Shown in pieces: positions 1-9,423 of a stretch of DNA of 64,000 nucleotides. The stretch's first letter is position 1, and each line of letters opens with the position of its first letter. The notes under the pieces are model-generated. The model was not told the DNA's origin. It was given only the letters and a program-made list of their open reading frames with translations, and did no database searches. This DNA comes from Phycisphaerales bacterium UBA5793 (GTDB lineage: Bacteria; Planctomycetota; Phycisphaerae; Phycisphaerales; UBA5793): assembly GCA_002418285.1 (NCBI GenBank), contig DIDT01000067.1, forward strand, positions 168,801 through 232,800. The letters run 5' to 3'. The position numbers were made by a program, and so were the translations under genes.

Positions 1-405
1 GGTGGATACACCTACCAGGAGAACGGCGGCAACATTTCCTATGGCCGCTCCTGCTACCAGTCGATCGGCACGTCCTACATGTTCAACGTCTACTGGCTCC
101 AGATCCTGACCGGCCACCCCCGCGCCAATGCGACATGGACTTGGCCGCGCGGCGTGAAGATGTATCGACGCGCCCGCCTCGTCTACCCGAGCCAGTTCGT
201 CGGCTACATCGATGATCCGACCGACGCGACCTTCTGGCAGCGCCGCGCACCCATCCGAACCCATCACGGCGCCCCGGACACCAACTCATGGTCCTTCCTC
301 GACGGTCATGCGGCGCAGATCAAGACGATCTACAACGGCAACAGCAGCTATCCGGAGTACAACTCCTCGGAATACTTCACAGTCTTCCCGGAGTACCTGC
401 AGTAA
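1..405 (+). CDS. Prepilin-type H-Xn-DG family protein, C-terminal fragment
   Basis: The reading frame is open from the first base of the window, so the N-terminus lies outside it. The visible 134 residues are rich in aromatic residues and end with a His-Gly...Phe-Leu-Asp-Gly-His block (HHGAPD...SFLDGH). This resembles the closing motif of planctomycete prepilin-like proteins, in which a His is followed about nine residues later by Asp-Gly. The spacing here is about two residues longer, so family membership is likely but not certain. Such proteins normally carry an N-terminal pseudopilin methylation helix, which would lie upstream. The precise role of these proteins is unknown. Confidence 0.6.
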   Translation, partial: GGYTYQENGGNISYGRSCYQSIGTSYMFNVYWLQILTGHPRANATWTWPRGVKMYRRARLVYPSQFVGYIDDPTDATFWQRRAPIRTHHGAPDTNSWSFLDGHAAQIKTIYNGNSSYPEYNSSEYFTVFPEYLQ

Positions 406-437
406 GTCGCTCCACAGCTGACTCGTGTATTGCGCAT

Positions 438-468
438 GGAGCCCGCACCAGGATGTGGGCTCCTTGCG
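438..468 (+). terminator. Possible terminator hairpin after the prepilin-like gene
   Basis: GGAGCCC (438-444) can pair with GGGCTCC (457-463), followed by a weak T-containing stretch. It lies 33 bases after the stop codon. The T run is poor, so this is tentative. Confidence 0.4.
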
Positions 469-548
469 TTGGCGCCAGGACATTTGCCTGGGACCGCATT
501 GCGGCCGGCAGGGCCCGCGCCGAACTGGCTCGCGTATGATCGAGCACT

Positions 549-1226
549 ATGGGTACATGGTGGGTCACGAGACTTATCGAAACCGGCGGGTACATTCTGC
601 TGTTCAGTTGGGTGTTCTGGGTGCTCCTGTCCATCTGCCTGCATGAACTCGCGCACGGCTGGGCGGCGCTCGAACAGGGTGATGACACGCCGCGCCTGAC
701 CGGCCACATGACGATGAATCCCCTCGTCCACATGGGGCAGATGTCGCTGCTCATGTTCGCTATCGTCGGCATCGCGTGGGGCGCGATGCCTGTCAATCCC
801 AATCGGTTTCGAGCCGGACGTGTCGGCGACGCCCAGGTATCGGCCGCGGGGCCGGCCATGAACCTCGCCCTGGCGCTGGCCACCCTGACCTGCCTCGGCG
901 TGCTGCGCGCCATGACCGCGGGGAACGTCAACGGCGCCCCGCCAAACCTCTTCGTGCAGAACTTCGGCACCTTTCTGCTCGTCGGCGGATGGCTGAATCT
1001 CACGCTCATGGCGTTCAACCTGATTCCGATCCCGCCGCTTGATGGCTCGACGATTCTCCGTTCGCTCGTGCCCATAACCGAACCCATCTACCAACACGAA
1101 GGGTTCGACCGCTTCGGCCTGCTGCTGCTGCTCGGCGTGTTCTGGTTCGGCGGCCAGTATCTGTTCCGCTACGCGCTCACCGCCGCCGACTGGTGGGCGA
1201 CGTTCATCAAGACGTCGTTGTTGTAG
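549..1226 (+). CDS. Site-2-type intramembrane zinc metalloprotease (M50 family)
   Basis: This 225-residue membrane protein carries the zinc motif HELAH (His32, Glu33, His36) inside the first hydrophobic segment. The second M50 motif, NLIPIPPLDGS with Asp165 as the expected third ligand, lies in a later segment. Several further hydrophobic stretches are consistent with a compact site-2 protease that cleaves substrates within the membrane. There is no PDZ domain, so it is closer to the short, soluble-domain-free S2P group than to RseP. It is convergent with the next gene, with a shared palindromic terminator. The substrate is unknown. The start at ATG 549 puts the first membrane segment close to the N-terminus. 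Confidence 0.85.
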   Translation: MGTWWVTRLIETGGYILLFSWVFWVLLSICLHELAHGWAALEQGDDTPRLTGHMTMNPLVHMGQMSLLMFAIVGIAWGAMPVNPNRFRAGRVGDAQVSAAGPAMNLALALATLTCLGVLRAMTAGNVNGAPPNLFVQNFGTFLLVGGWLNLTLMAFNLIPIPPLDGSTILRSLVPITEPIYQHEGFDRFGLLLLLGVFWFGGQYLFRYALTAADWWATFIKTSLL

Positions 1227-1253
1227 CCGACCGACCGCAAGGAACGGGGTGGC

Positions 1254-1274
1254 AAAAGGTGTCTGACACCTTTT
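1254..1274. terminator. Bidirectional terminator between convergent genes
   Basis: A perfect palindrome, AAAAGGTGT (1254-1262), loop CTG, ACACCTTTT (1266-1274), sits between two convergent genes. It supplies a short T run in both directions. Confidence 0.65.
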
Positions 1275-1275
1275 C

Positions 1276-2985
1276 CTACTCGATGTAGCCCAGGCTGCGT
1301 AGGCGGTCTTCGAGCACCTTCTGCTCCTGCTCGCTGTACTCCGTCTGTTGCCGCGGCGGCGGGCACGCATCGCTCGGCGGCGACTCGTCGTCGAGCACGC
1401 GCACGGGATGATCCGCCAGCCAACCCGGATTCATCGCCACCTTCATCACACGGCCGTCCATGTGGCTGGGGATCTTCTGATCCTGCAGGTGCAGAATGGT
1501 CGGCGTCATGTCGAGCAAACGCAGCCCCTCGCCGATGCGCTCGCCCTTGCGGAATGCCGGACCAATGCCGAGGAAGATGCCGTGGATCTGGTGATCGCCC
1601 GAGATGACGCGCGGATCTTCGCCGGGCATGACGGAGAGTTCTTCCTGCGGCGCTTCGTACCCCTTGGGCATCTGCACGCCGTGGATGACGATATCTTCGC
1701 GCCAGCGCACGAGGATGTCTTCGCCGGGCCCGGTGTGCGTGCCCTTGTAGATTTCGCTGCTGAAGAACACATCGCGCACAATCGGCTCGCCGGAGACGCT
1801 GTCGCGCATGGCCTTGAGCTTGCCACGCAGTTCGTCCATGAGTTTCGGCGCATCCGCCTGGTCGACGATGCCTTCGCCCTCGCGTCCCTTGATGTTCAGG
1901 CGCAGGCGAGGGAACTGGGCATCGCTGTACACGCGCGTTTTGGACCAGTCGACGCCGGAAAACAGCGCCTTGCTCTGCGCCCAGTTGCGCACGCCGGGCA
2001 TGAGCCGCGCGAGTTTTTCCTTGGTGCCGCGACTCGTGTGCGAAGCGACGAACTTGAGCGCCTTGCTCACCGCATTGGGCTTGGTGCCGCCCTCTTCGTA
2101 GACAAGATACCGATGCGCCGCGAGCCACTGGTTGAGCTGGCTGCTCACGGGGCACTTGTGCCCGAAGCCGTGATCGCTGATGACCATCAGGTGATCATCC
2201 GGCCCGATGCGGTCGAGCATGTCGCCCAGCGCCGCGTCGAGCTTGATGTACACGCTGTCGATCACGCCGCCGAAGCGCTCGATCTCTTCCTTGCTGCACT
2301 GCGCGTGCTTGGGGTGCGTCGGATCCATCCACTTCCAGAAGCAGTGCTGGGCTGCATCGAGACTGCGAAAGACAAACAGCAGGCAATCGACGGGCATCGA
2401 ATCGAGCATCGTCACCAGCGACTTGTGCTTCGACTCGAGTTCCTCTTCGAGCAGCTCGACGGCTTCCTCCGGCTTGCCGCGCGCGATCGCCCCCGTCAGC
2501 CCCGGTTCAATCACGTACTCGCAGCCCATCTTTGTTTCGAGTTTGTCAATGAAATCACCGGGCGAGCAGAAGCGAGGCGACGCCTTGCCCGGCCCGTCGA
2601 GGCCCGCGATCACATACCCGCCCTTGATCGGCTCGGCCGGGTACGTCATCGGCGTGTTGATCACCCCAGCCGTCTGCCCCGCCTGTTCGAGGTAGGTCCA
2701 GAAGCCGGGGACGTGCTTGTACCCACCGTGGATGTATTTGAGCGAATAGGTCTGGGGCAGGAACTCGTAGAACTCATAGATACCGTGCTTGCCGGGATTG
2801 CAGCCGGTGAACATGCTCGTCCACGCCGAGGCGGAGCGCATGTTCTCGACGCTCTCGAGCGGGCCGTAGACCCCCTCATCGACAAGCCGCTGAAAGTGGG
2901 GCACCTTGCCATCGCGCAGCAGGCGAGACAGGACGCTCCACGTGGCGCCATCCGCGCCGAGAATGTACGTTCGACTTTGTGGCAT
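1276..2985 (-). CDS. Alkaline-phosphatase-superfamily phosphodiesterase/pyrophosphatase-like protein
   Basis: The 569-residue protein begins with a GADGATW strand-loop. It then has SAWTSMFTGCNPGKHGI, which matches the nucleophile region of type I phosphodiesterase/nucleotide pyrophosphatase proteins, where the Thr or Ser attacks the phosphate. The later VISDHGFGH motif provides the Asp-His metal ligands typical of the superfamily. There is no obvious signal peptide, so it is probably cytoplasmic. Related planctomycete and archaeal enzymes are usually annotated only as alkaline phosphatase family proteins, and the natural substrate is not evident. It is transcribed alone, convergent with the protease gene. 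Confidence 0.8.
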   Translation of the reverse strand: MPQSRTYILGADGATWSVLSRLLRDGKVPHFQRLVDEGVYGPLESVENMRSASAWTSMFTGCNPGKHGIYEFYEFLPQTYSLKYIHGGYKHVPGFWTYLEQAGQTAGVINTPMTYPAEPIKGGYVIAGLDGPGKASPRFCSPGDFIDKLETKMGCEYVIEPGLTGAIARGKPEEAVELLEEELESKHKSLVTMLDSMPVDCLLFVFRSLDAAQHCFWKWMDPTHPKHAQCSKEEIERFGGVIDSVYIKLDAALGDMLDRIGPDDHLMVISDHGFGHKCPVSSQLNQWLAAHRYLVYEEGGTKPNAVSKALKFVASHTSRGTKEKLARLMPGVRNWAQSKALFSGVDWSKTRVYSDAQFPRLRLNIKGREGEGIVDQADAPKLMDELRGKLKAMRDSVSGEPIVRDVFFSSEIYKGTHTGPGEDILVRWREDIVIHGVQMPKGYEAPQEELSVMPGEDPRVISGDHQIHGIFLGIGPAFRKGERIGEGLRLLDMTPTILHLQDQKIPSHMDGRVMKVAMNPGWLADHPVRVLDDESPPSDACPPPRQQTEYSEQEQKVLEDRLRSLGYIE

Positions 2986-3014
2986 GGGGGGAATGGTAGA
3001 CGGTGCGGGTGCCG

Positions 3015-4424
3015 CTATTGGTCCGGCGGGTCTATTGCGGGCTTTGGCCGGCGATCCACCTTTGTGATCGGCACATTCTCGAACACGATTTCGCCGCCCC
3101 AGATTCTGCTGGGGAAGATGGTCATCTTGTGCTCGACTACGGCAGGATCAGGCCGCAACACGACCGTGATCTGCGAAGCGTCGAAGTCAGGGATGCGGTA
3201 TTCGCGGCCGCCGAACGACTCGACACGCCGCCGGCTCGCCTTCTCGACCGGAAGCGATCCTGCGAGGTATTCCCGGCCGTCAATCACGAAGAACACATTG
3301 AAACCCACATTCTCACGGAGGTTGCGAATATCAGCCGCGCCACGCGGGTAGCCGCTTTCGCTTTCGAACAAGACCTGCAGCGGGCGCAGCGGGCGCAGCG
3401 TGATGGCGTTGCGCATGGCCTCCTTCAACTGCGGATCAACAACAAGAGATACGACTGACTCGTCTCGATCGACAAATCGGATTCCGCGCGCCATCTCTCC
3501 GTCGAAATGGATGTTCCGAGCGGTCGCTCCGCCCGGCGTCTGAATCCACATGGACCACTTCACTTCGATTTCCCAATCACCCGCCGGAACGTCGACCGGA
3601 GGACACTCGTGAGCCAGCCAGTGGTAGTCGGCCGCCTCCTTGCCTTTGATCGGCGTGCCGATTCGTACAAAATCCGCTTCCGAAAGCCCCGCGTACCGGC
3701 GCACAGCGTGGCCTTCCATCGTCATGGACTTGATGGACCGATGCAGGACCGTTGGCGTATTGGGCATCCCCCGAAAGTCCTGGACGTACTCAGAGATGAT
3801 GTATGGTTCGCCGACTCTGATCTCCGCAAGGTGATCGAGCGACCAGCCGAATACGAACCCGCGCCCATACCGCTCTACTTGCTTGTCCGTCACCTGTCCG
3901 TTGTTCCATGCCGATTCAAAAGCGGCATCCCACCTGCCAAACCAGGCGCCGTGCGGATCGGCTTGCGCGTCGAGAGCGCGATTGACAAGAAAAGCCGCCT
4001 GCGCGTCCGAGAGACTCCCCTTGCCAAGACGAATCATGAGTTCATCCGTCGCCGGCGATGAACCTTTGTCGGTCTCATCACAAGCCTGGAGGACCAGAAT
4101 CCACGACGGAACCCACGGCAACCAGTTGAACCCAGTTGCGCGGCCCCAGAGCCACGCTCCCAGCAGCGCCGCGACCGGCACAGTCAAGAGTAGACCAAGT
4201 GACAACAGCAATGGCTGCACCCTGCGTCGACCCCAACGAACCGCCCCGAACGCAGAAAGGATCGATCCGCACTCAGGGCAACGCTTGAGATCGCCTGCGT
4301 GACCACCAAGGTCATAACCGCAAATCCGACAACTTGGCCGATTGTCCACGAGCCGACCGCGCCACCCGAGCACAATTGCGGTGAGCCCCAACAGCAGGAT
4401 GATGCCAAAGCTCAGGACGAACAC
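3015..4424 (-). CDS. Membrane protein with planctomycete-type CGYDL zinc ribbon
   Basis: The N-terminus is a single membrane helix, followed by the zinc ribbon CRICGYDLGG...CPECG and then a second membrane helix near residue 100. The remaining roughly 350 residues are an extracytoplasmic-looking domain with no recognised motif. I chose GTG 4424 because it is preceded by GAGGGA at good spacing and begins directly with the membrane helix. A longer GTG start at 4559 would add 45 unusual residues. The Cys-x2-Cys-Gly-Tyr-Asp-Leu ribbon recurs in the gene at 21168-21614 and is a common planctomycete signature. Function unknown. Confidence 0.6.
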   Translation of the reverse strand: MFVLSFGIILLLGLTAIVLGWRGRLVDNRPSCRICGYDLGGHAGDLKRCPECGSILSAFGAVRWGRRRVQPLLLSLGLLLTVPVAALLGAWLWGRATGFNWLPWVPSWILVLQACDETDKGSSPATDELMIRLGKGSLSDAQAAFLVNRALDAQADPHGAWFGRWDAAFESAWNNGQVTDKQVERYGRGFVFGWSLDHLAEIRVGEPYIISEYVQDFRGMPNTPTVLHRSIKSMTMEGHAVRRYAGLSEADFVRIGTPIKGKEAADYHWLAHECPPVDVPAGDWEIEVKWSMWIQTPGGATARNIHFDGEMARGIRFVDRDESVVSLVVDPQLKEAMRNAITLRPLRPLQVLFESESGYPRGAADIRNLRENVGFNVFFVIDGREYLAGSLPVEKASRRRVESFGGREYRIPDFDASQITVVLRPDPAVVEHKMTIFPSRIWGGEIVFENVPITKVDRRPKPAIDPPDQ

Positions 4425-4612
4425 GCCCCAGTCCCTCGTGGCGGTGGTGCCGCAAACATGATACAGCAAACCGCGCGTTGGCAGTCCATTTACGTACCGT
4501 GATTGCACATTCCGGACCAAAGCCGACTTGAGACTCGGCCGATGGTTCCTAACCTCCACCCGCCGCTTTTTTCGGACTCATCCACTCCCTCCTGAACCAC
4601 GCAAGAGCCCAC

Positions 4613-6280
4613 ATGGCGAAAAAACGCCCCTCCAAGAAGACAAAGGTCACCGCAAAACGCGGTAAAGCTGCGACGCGCAAGAAAACGACCAGGACTGCCC
4701 CGAAGGGCAAGTCTTCCGCCCACGTCATCGGTCGCATCGAGCCCGCCGAGCGCACGCCCAACGCGCGCGTCATGGGCAACCAGTCGCTCGCCACCATCCC
4801 CACCACCGGCCCCATCATCGGCCACGACAAGCCATCGCAAGTCGGCACGGCCATCCTCGGCGCGGGGATCGCCGGCATGTCCGCCGCGCTGCACATCAAG
4901 AAGGACTACGCCATCTTCGAACAGGCCGAACGGATCGGCGGCCTGTGCTGCACCGAGAACTTCGGCGGCTACCTCTTCGATCGCTCGATCCACATCCTCT
5001 ACACCAAGCAGCCCTACGCCAAGAAGTTCATCACCGGCATCCTCGGCAAGAACTTCGACCTGCGACCCAAGTACTCCTACATCCGCAGCCACGGCGTCTA
5101 CACCGCGTACCCGTATCAGTCCAACACCTTCGGCCTGCCGCACGAAGTCGTCGTGCGCAACCTCATGGGGCTGATCGAAGCGACATACACCAAGCCGCAG
5201 CGCGAGCCGCGCAACTTCAAGGAGTGGGCCTACGCGACCTTCGGCGCCGGCATCACTGAAGAGTTCTTCCTGCCTTTCAACTACAAGGTCTGGGCGATCG
5301 ACCAGGAGCAGATGAGCTACGACTGGATCGCCGACCGTGTGCTCACGCCGCCGATCAAGACGGCCATCGAAGGCGCGATCGCACCGAGCAAAGGCGACTA
5401 CGGCCCCAACGCGAAGTTCTGGTATCCCAAGAAAGGCGGCATGGAGAGTTTGCCGCGCTCGATGGGCGCGCATCTCAACGATGGCAGCGTGCATACCTTC
5501 ACGCGCGTCAAGACCATCCACGTCGGCAAGCACATGCTCGAGTTCGAAGACGGCTCGACGTGCAGGTACGACTCGCTCATCTCGACAGCGCCGATCAGCA
5601 AACTCGCACAACTGGCGGACAGCGTACCCGCCGAAGTGCAGGCGGCGGTGGACAAACTGAAGTGGAACACGGTCTACACCGTCAACATCGGTTTGGAGAT
5701 TCCCAACCTCACGCCGATGCACTGGGCGTACTACCCCGATCCGAAGTTGATCTTCCACCGCCTGAGTTGGCCCAAAAACTTTGCGTCGAGCATGGCGCCG
5801 GCGAACTGCTCATCGGTCGCGGCCGAGATCTCAGTCAGCCAGTGGAAAGACGTCGGCCCGACGGACGCGAAGACACTGCTCAAGAAAACGATCGAAGGCC
5901 TCATCGCCATCGGTCTCATCACGCGCAAGCAGGCGAGCAGAATCAAACCCGAACACTGCGGCGTCGTGCGCCTCGATCCGGCCTACGTCATCTACACCTG
6001 GGACCATCGACCCGCGACCAAGACAATTCACGACTGGCTTGAGAGCAACGACATCTACGCTTGCGGCCGCTTCGGCGACTTCGAATACCTCAACATGGAT
6101 CACTCGATCCTGTCAGGCAAGCGCGCCGCCGAGAAGCTGATGAAGCGCGATCTCAGCGCGTTCCCGTTGAAAGGCGTGGATGAAAAGGCGCTCGAGCGCT
6201 GGATCGCCGCCGACTTCCAGATCGGCGTAGCCCACACCGACGCGGCGATCGACGCGAAGTTGAAAGCGCACGGCGCGTAG
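4613..6280 (+). CDS. FAD-dependent oxidoreductase, UDP-galactopyranose-mutase/amine-oxidase-like
   Basis: A dinucleotide-binding motif, AILGAGIAGMSAA, starts near residue 82 and is followed by the acidic end of the second strand (FEQAERIGGLC). The C-terminal part (ACGRFGDFEYLNMDHS) resembles the FAD-binding end of UDP-galactopyranose mutase and protoporphyrinogen-oxidase-like enzymes. An approximately 80-residue N-terminal extension precedes the fold. Its first 35 residues are very rich in Lys and Arg, resembling histone-H1-like tails. In planctomycetes such enzymes often occur in polysaccharide or lipid-modification loci, but no partner genes are adjacent here. The substrate is therefore unknown. 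Confidence 0.7.
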   Translation: MAKKRPSKKTKVTAKRGKAATRKKTTRTAPKGKSSAHVIGRIEPAERTPNARVMGNQSLATIPTTGPIIGHDKPSQVGTAILGAGIAGMSAALHIKKDYAIFEQAERIGGLCCTENFGGYLFDRSIHILYTKQPYAKKFITGILGKNFDLRPKYSYIRSHGVYTAYPYQSNTFGLPHEVVVRNLMGLIEATYTKPQREPRNFKEWAYATFGAGITEEFFLPFNYKVWAIDQEQMSYDWIADRVLTPPIKTAIEGAIAPSKGDYGPNAKFWYPKKGGMESLPRSMGAHLNDGSVHTFTRVKTIHVGKHMLEFEDGSTCRYDSLISTAPISKLAQLADSVPAEVQAAVDKLKWNTVYTVNIGLEIPNLTPMHWAYYPDPKLIFHRLSWPKNFASSMAPANCSSVAAEISVSQWKDVGPTDAKTLLKKTIEGLIAIGLITRKQASRIKPEHCGVVRLDPAYVIYTWDHRPATKTIHDWLESNDIYACGRFGDFEYLNMDHSILSGKRAAEKLMKRDLSAFPLKGVDEKALERWIAADFQIGVAHTDAAIDAKLKAHGA

Positions 6281-6312
6281 AAGCGCCCGCCACCAGACCG
6301 AAGCGCGAGCGA

Positions 6313-6388
6313 GGAAGGTCGGATTGGTGGAACGGGCGTCCCGCCCGTACAACGCCAGCGGGCCAGAGGCCCGTTCCACCGACCTTCC
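6313..6388. repeat. Intergenic inverted repeat
   Basis: The left arm (6313-6336) and right arm (6369-6388) match in inverted orientation, GGAAGGTCGG...GGTGGAACGGGC against GCCCGTTCCACCGACCTTCC, with three extra bases in the left arm. An inner GC-rich inverted repeat (CGGGCG...CGCCCG) lies between. It could act as a terminator-like hairpin or be a small dispersed repeat. Confidence 0.5.
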
Positions 6389-6451
6389 CACCCGTCCCCA
6401 ATCGCCGCAATCGAGACATGTCCCTGCGCCAGCATGATGTAGTATGACATC

Positions 6452-7924
6452 ATGCGAACGACCCGGCCAACATGCAGGATCACCAAGCGGCGCGTCATCT
6501 GGTCCGCCTTTGCCGTCATCACTCTGCTCATCCTCTGGCAGGTCTACGACATCCTCACCGGCAAGCCGCAGCCGACGATCGACTACGCCACGCAGTTCTA
6601 CGAACTGTGCAGCAGCGCCCAACCCGAAGGCGAGAACGCCTGGCCGGACTTTGTCGAAGTGCTCCGCCGCGCCGAGACGGCCAAGACGCTGCTGGAGCAG
6701 GATCCTGCTGCAAAACAGACCCTCACTGATGGCAGTACTTCGCTTGGCGGCTTCCACGACCTGCTCTACATGCCGCTCGATTCACCAAAGGTGCAGCCGC
6801 ACATTGCCGCCCTCGATGAACTCTGGGCAAACGGCACGTTCAAACTGATGGCCCGCGTCGCCAAGGCGCCGCGCTGCGTGCGGCCGCGCATCATCGGCAC
6901 GCCGTTTCACGAAGCGTACCGGCAGGAGCAATGGCCGCAGATGTCGCAACTCCGCCAATTAGCGCGCATCGAAGCAGCCCGCATGCGCGTGGGTGCCTAC
7001 GACGGCAACTGGCGCGAACTCCTCGCCGCCACCGACGAAGCGCTCGCCGCAGATCGCATCAGGGAACTCGAACCGACGCTGATGAACCATCTTGTTGTCC
7101 ACGCGTGCATCGACCTCACGCTCGGCGAACTGCGCACGCTCCTCTACGAATATACACTTGACGAGTCCACAGCTCGTGCGCTGCTTGCGATCGTCGATCG
7201 ACGCACGGATCTGCCCTCTGCCGAATTCACCTTGTCGGGCGAGCGGCTCATGCGCCTCGACTACCTGCAGAACCAGTACACACCGTCGGGTCGGCTGCCG
7301 CTGAGTTCGTATGGCCAGTTCAGTGTCGATCCCATGGCTATCGTAACTGGCACGAAACAACAGAAGACTTTCGACCAGACGCTCGGCGATGTGTTGTCGA
7401 TCGTCCTTCCCGGCCGGGCGCGCGCCATCAAACTCGACGCCGACTACCTCGACACCATGACCCGATTCGCGGCAGTCGACGCGCCGGCGCCGAGTGACGA
7501 CCGGGATGCAGCCTGGCTCGCCAGCCTGCCGCTGCACCAGGTGGTCATCAAGGCCACGGCACTCGCGCCGGAACGGACCGGATCCACCTGGCGCGGCTTG
7601 CGCTTTCAGATCGACTCCACCCGCCTCCTGCTCGCCATCGAGATCTACATCGCCCACCACGGCCGCGCGCCTGCAAGTCTCACTGACCTCGTTCCCGACA
7701 TTCTCGCGAGCAGCCCGCACGACGCGCTCACGGGGACACCCTTCGGCTATCGCGGCCCCGACCTGCTCGGCCCGGCCGACGAATACACACTCTGGTCCTA
7801 CGGCAGCGACGGTGAAAACAACAATGGTCATGAAGGCACTCGCTCACGCTGGCAGGATGACGAGCCGGGGACCGATATTCTGATCAACCTGCCGCGTGAC
7901 GTTCCCGATGGGATCATGCCGTAA
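6452..7924 (+). CDS. Membrane-anchored planctomycete protein, tandem paralogue 1 of 3
   Basis: The 490-residue protein has a short cytoplasmic Arg-rich tail and one membrane helix (about residues 17-35), followed by the conserved YDILTGKPQPTIDYATQFYE block. A large helical domain follows, and then a C-terminal domain with STRLLLAIEIYIAHHGRAP and LWSYGSDGENNNG. The C-terminal pattern (Ala-Ile-Glu-x-Tyr, then Trp-Ser-x-Gly-x-Asp-Gly) resembles the end of type II secretion pseudopilin-like proteins. Two clear paralogues follow, separated by 12 and 5 bases, so all three are probably co-transcribed. Function unknown. Confidence 0.65.
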   Translation: MRTTRPTCRITKRRVIWSAFAVITLLILWQVYDILTGKPQPTIDYATQFYELCSSAQPEGENAWPDFVEVLRRAETAKTLLEQDPAAKQTLTDGSTSLGGFHDLLYMPLDSPKVQPHIAALDELWANGTFKLMARVAKAPRCVRPRIIGTPFHEAYRQEQWPQMSQLRQLARIEAARMRVGAYDGNWRELLAATDEALAADRIRELEPTLMNHLVVHACIDLTLGELRTLLYEYTLDESTARALLAIVDRRTDLPSAEFTLSGERLMRLDYLQNQYTPSGRLPLSSYGQFSVDPMAIVTGTKQQKTFDQTLGDVLSIVLPGRARAIKLDADYLDTMTRFAAVDAPAPSDDRDAAWLASLPLHQVVIKATALAPERTGSTWRGLRFQIDSTRLLLAIEIYIAHHGRAPASLTDLVPDILASSPHDALTGTPFGYRGPDLLGPADEYTLWSYGSDGENNNGHEGTRSRWQDDEPGTDILINLPRDVPDGIMP

Positions 7925-7936
7925 GAGAGGCGCAGG

Positions 7937-9418
7937 ATGAACGCCGCAACATCGACAACCTGGGACCGGCGCTGGCTCCGCCCGCGGCGGATCGTGACAC
8001 TGCTCGCATGCGGAGTTGCCCTCTGGCTCGCGTGGCAGCTCTTTGACATCATCACCGGCAAGCCGCAGCCGACGATCGACTACGCGACGCAGTTTTACGA
8101 ACTGTGCAGCAATGCTCAACCCGAAGGCGAGAACACCTGGCCGCTGCTGGAGCGCGTTCTCAGTCGCTTGGAAGAAGTCGAAACGCAACTTATGCGGGAT
8201 CCGATGGCCGTGCAATACAGTCACGACGCCCAGAGTTGGCCCGGCACCTTCGACGACCTGCTCTACGGCAGACCGACCGCCCCCAACTTGCAGCCGCACC
8301 TGCGCCTGCTGCGCGTGCTCCACGAGGAGGGTACATTCAGTCGATTGAGCGAACTGGCCGCAATGAGCCGATGCGTTCGCCCGAGAGTTGAAGACGTTTC
8401 GTTCAACAAGGCGTACTTGAGCGCCACGATGCCGCACAACGCCCGCGTGCGCCGTCTCGCACGATTGCAGATGGGCCGCCTCGTTGTTGCCGCCGAGAGT
8501 TGGGACTGGCCCGCCGTCGCCGAGATCACCGAACAGTCCCTTGGCATCTTTCAACTCGTCAGTCGTCAACCTTCGCTTTACGAGTTCCTCGCAGCGGAAT
8601 CGAGCGCTGAGGGCGTCCTGCGCGAACTGCGCACCACTCTTGTCGAACGTCCGCTCGACGAGGGTTCTGCTCAACGCCTGCTGAAGATCGTCGAATCGCA
8701 CCGAGACTGGCCGGCGCCGGAATACACGATGAGCGGCGAGCGCCTGCTCCGCCTCGACAACATTCAGAACGAGTACACGCCCAGCGGTCGCATGCCGCTG
8801 AACACGCTCGGCCGATTCAGCAAGTCACCCACACTGCCCGACGGCCTCACGTCGAATCGATCGATCCAACTCACCTGGGCTGAAGTCGTCGCCATCACGA
8901 TTCCCGGTCGCGACGCCGCGGTGCGCCTTGACGCGCGATACATCGATGACATTGTGCAGTTTGCGAATGCGAACGATCCGGAGACGCGAAGTGCCATCGA
9001 CGACGAGTGGCGCCGGTAACTGCCAGGTCATCAACTCGTGCTGCGCTCCACGATGCTGCCGCCAAGTCTGCTCGTCGGCGGCTGGACCGAACTCCGCCAG
9101 TCCATCGAGTCCACCCGCCTCATGCTCGCCATTGAGATCTACATCGCGCGCGAAGGCCGCGCACCGACTTTGCTCGACGATCTGACGCCTGACATCCTCC
9201 CCGAGGTCCCGCTCGACCCGCTCAACGGCCAGACGTGGGGCTACCGCCGACTGAGCCAGACTTCAGATGGCACGATGTACCTGCTCTGGTCCTTCGGCGA
9301 AGACGGCGTGAACAACAACTGCTACGAAGGCGATGAGAAGAAGTGGAACTACGGTGAGCCCGGCACCGACAACTGGATCAACAAGCCGCGGTACATTCCA
9401 GAGGGATTGATGCGGTAG
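7937..9418 (+). pseudogene. Tandem paralogue 2 of 3, interrupted by an in-frame TAA
   Basis: The frame runs from ATG 7937 (preceded by GAGAGG) to TAA at 9017-9019, then continues in the same frame to 9418 with no insertion or deletion. Residues after the stop (LPGHQLVLRST, then STRLMLAIEIYIAREGRAP) align directly with both neighbours. In paralogue 1 the position aligned with the stop is Ser (WLASLPLHQV), and in paralogue 3 it is Gln (SVQLPLSQV), so a single base change could explain it. Either the gene makes a truncated 360-residue product or this is an assembly error. A re-initiated 126-residue C-terminal piece from ATG 9038 is also conceivable. Confidence 0.75.
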
Positions 9419-9423
9419 ACGCT

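Noticed and set aside
1348..3351. 667-codon plus-strand frame opposite the phosphodiesterase gene
   Set aside because: Antisense shadow: Arg/His/Ala-rich translation without motifs, while the minus-strand gene has clear family motifs.
9017..9019. Recoded stop codon in the paralogue array, analogous to the TGA at 46731
   Set aside because: It is TAA, which has no known bacterial Sec or Pyl recoding, and the aligned residues in the neighbours are Ser and Gln, not Cys.
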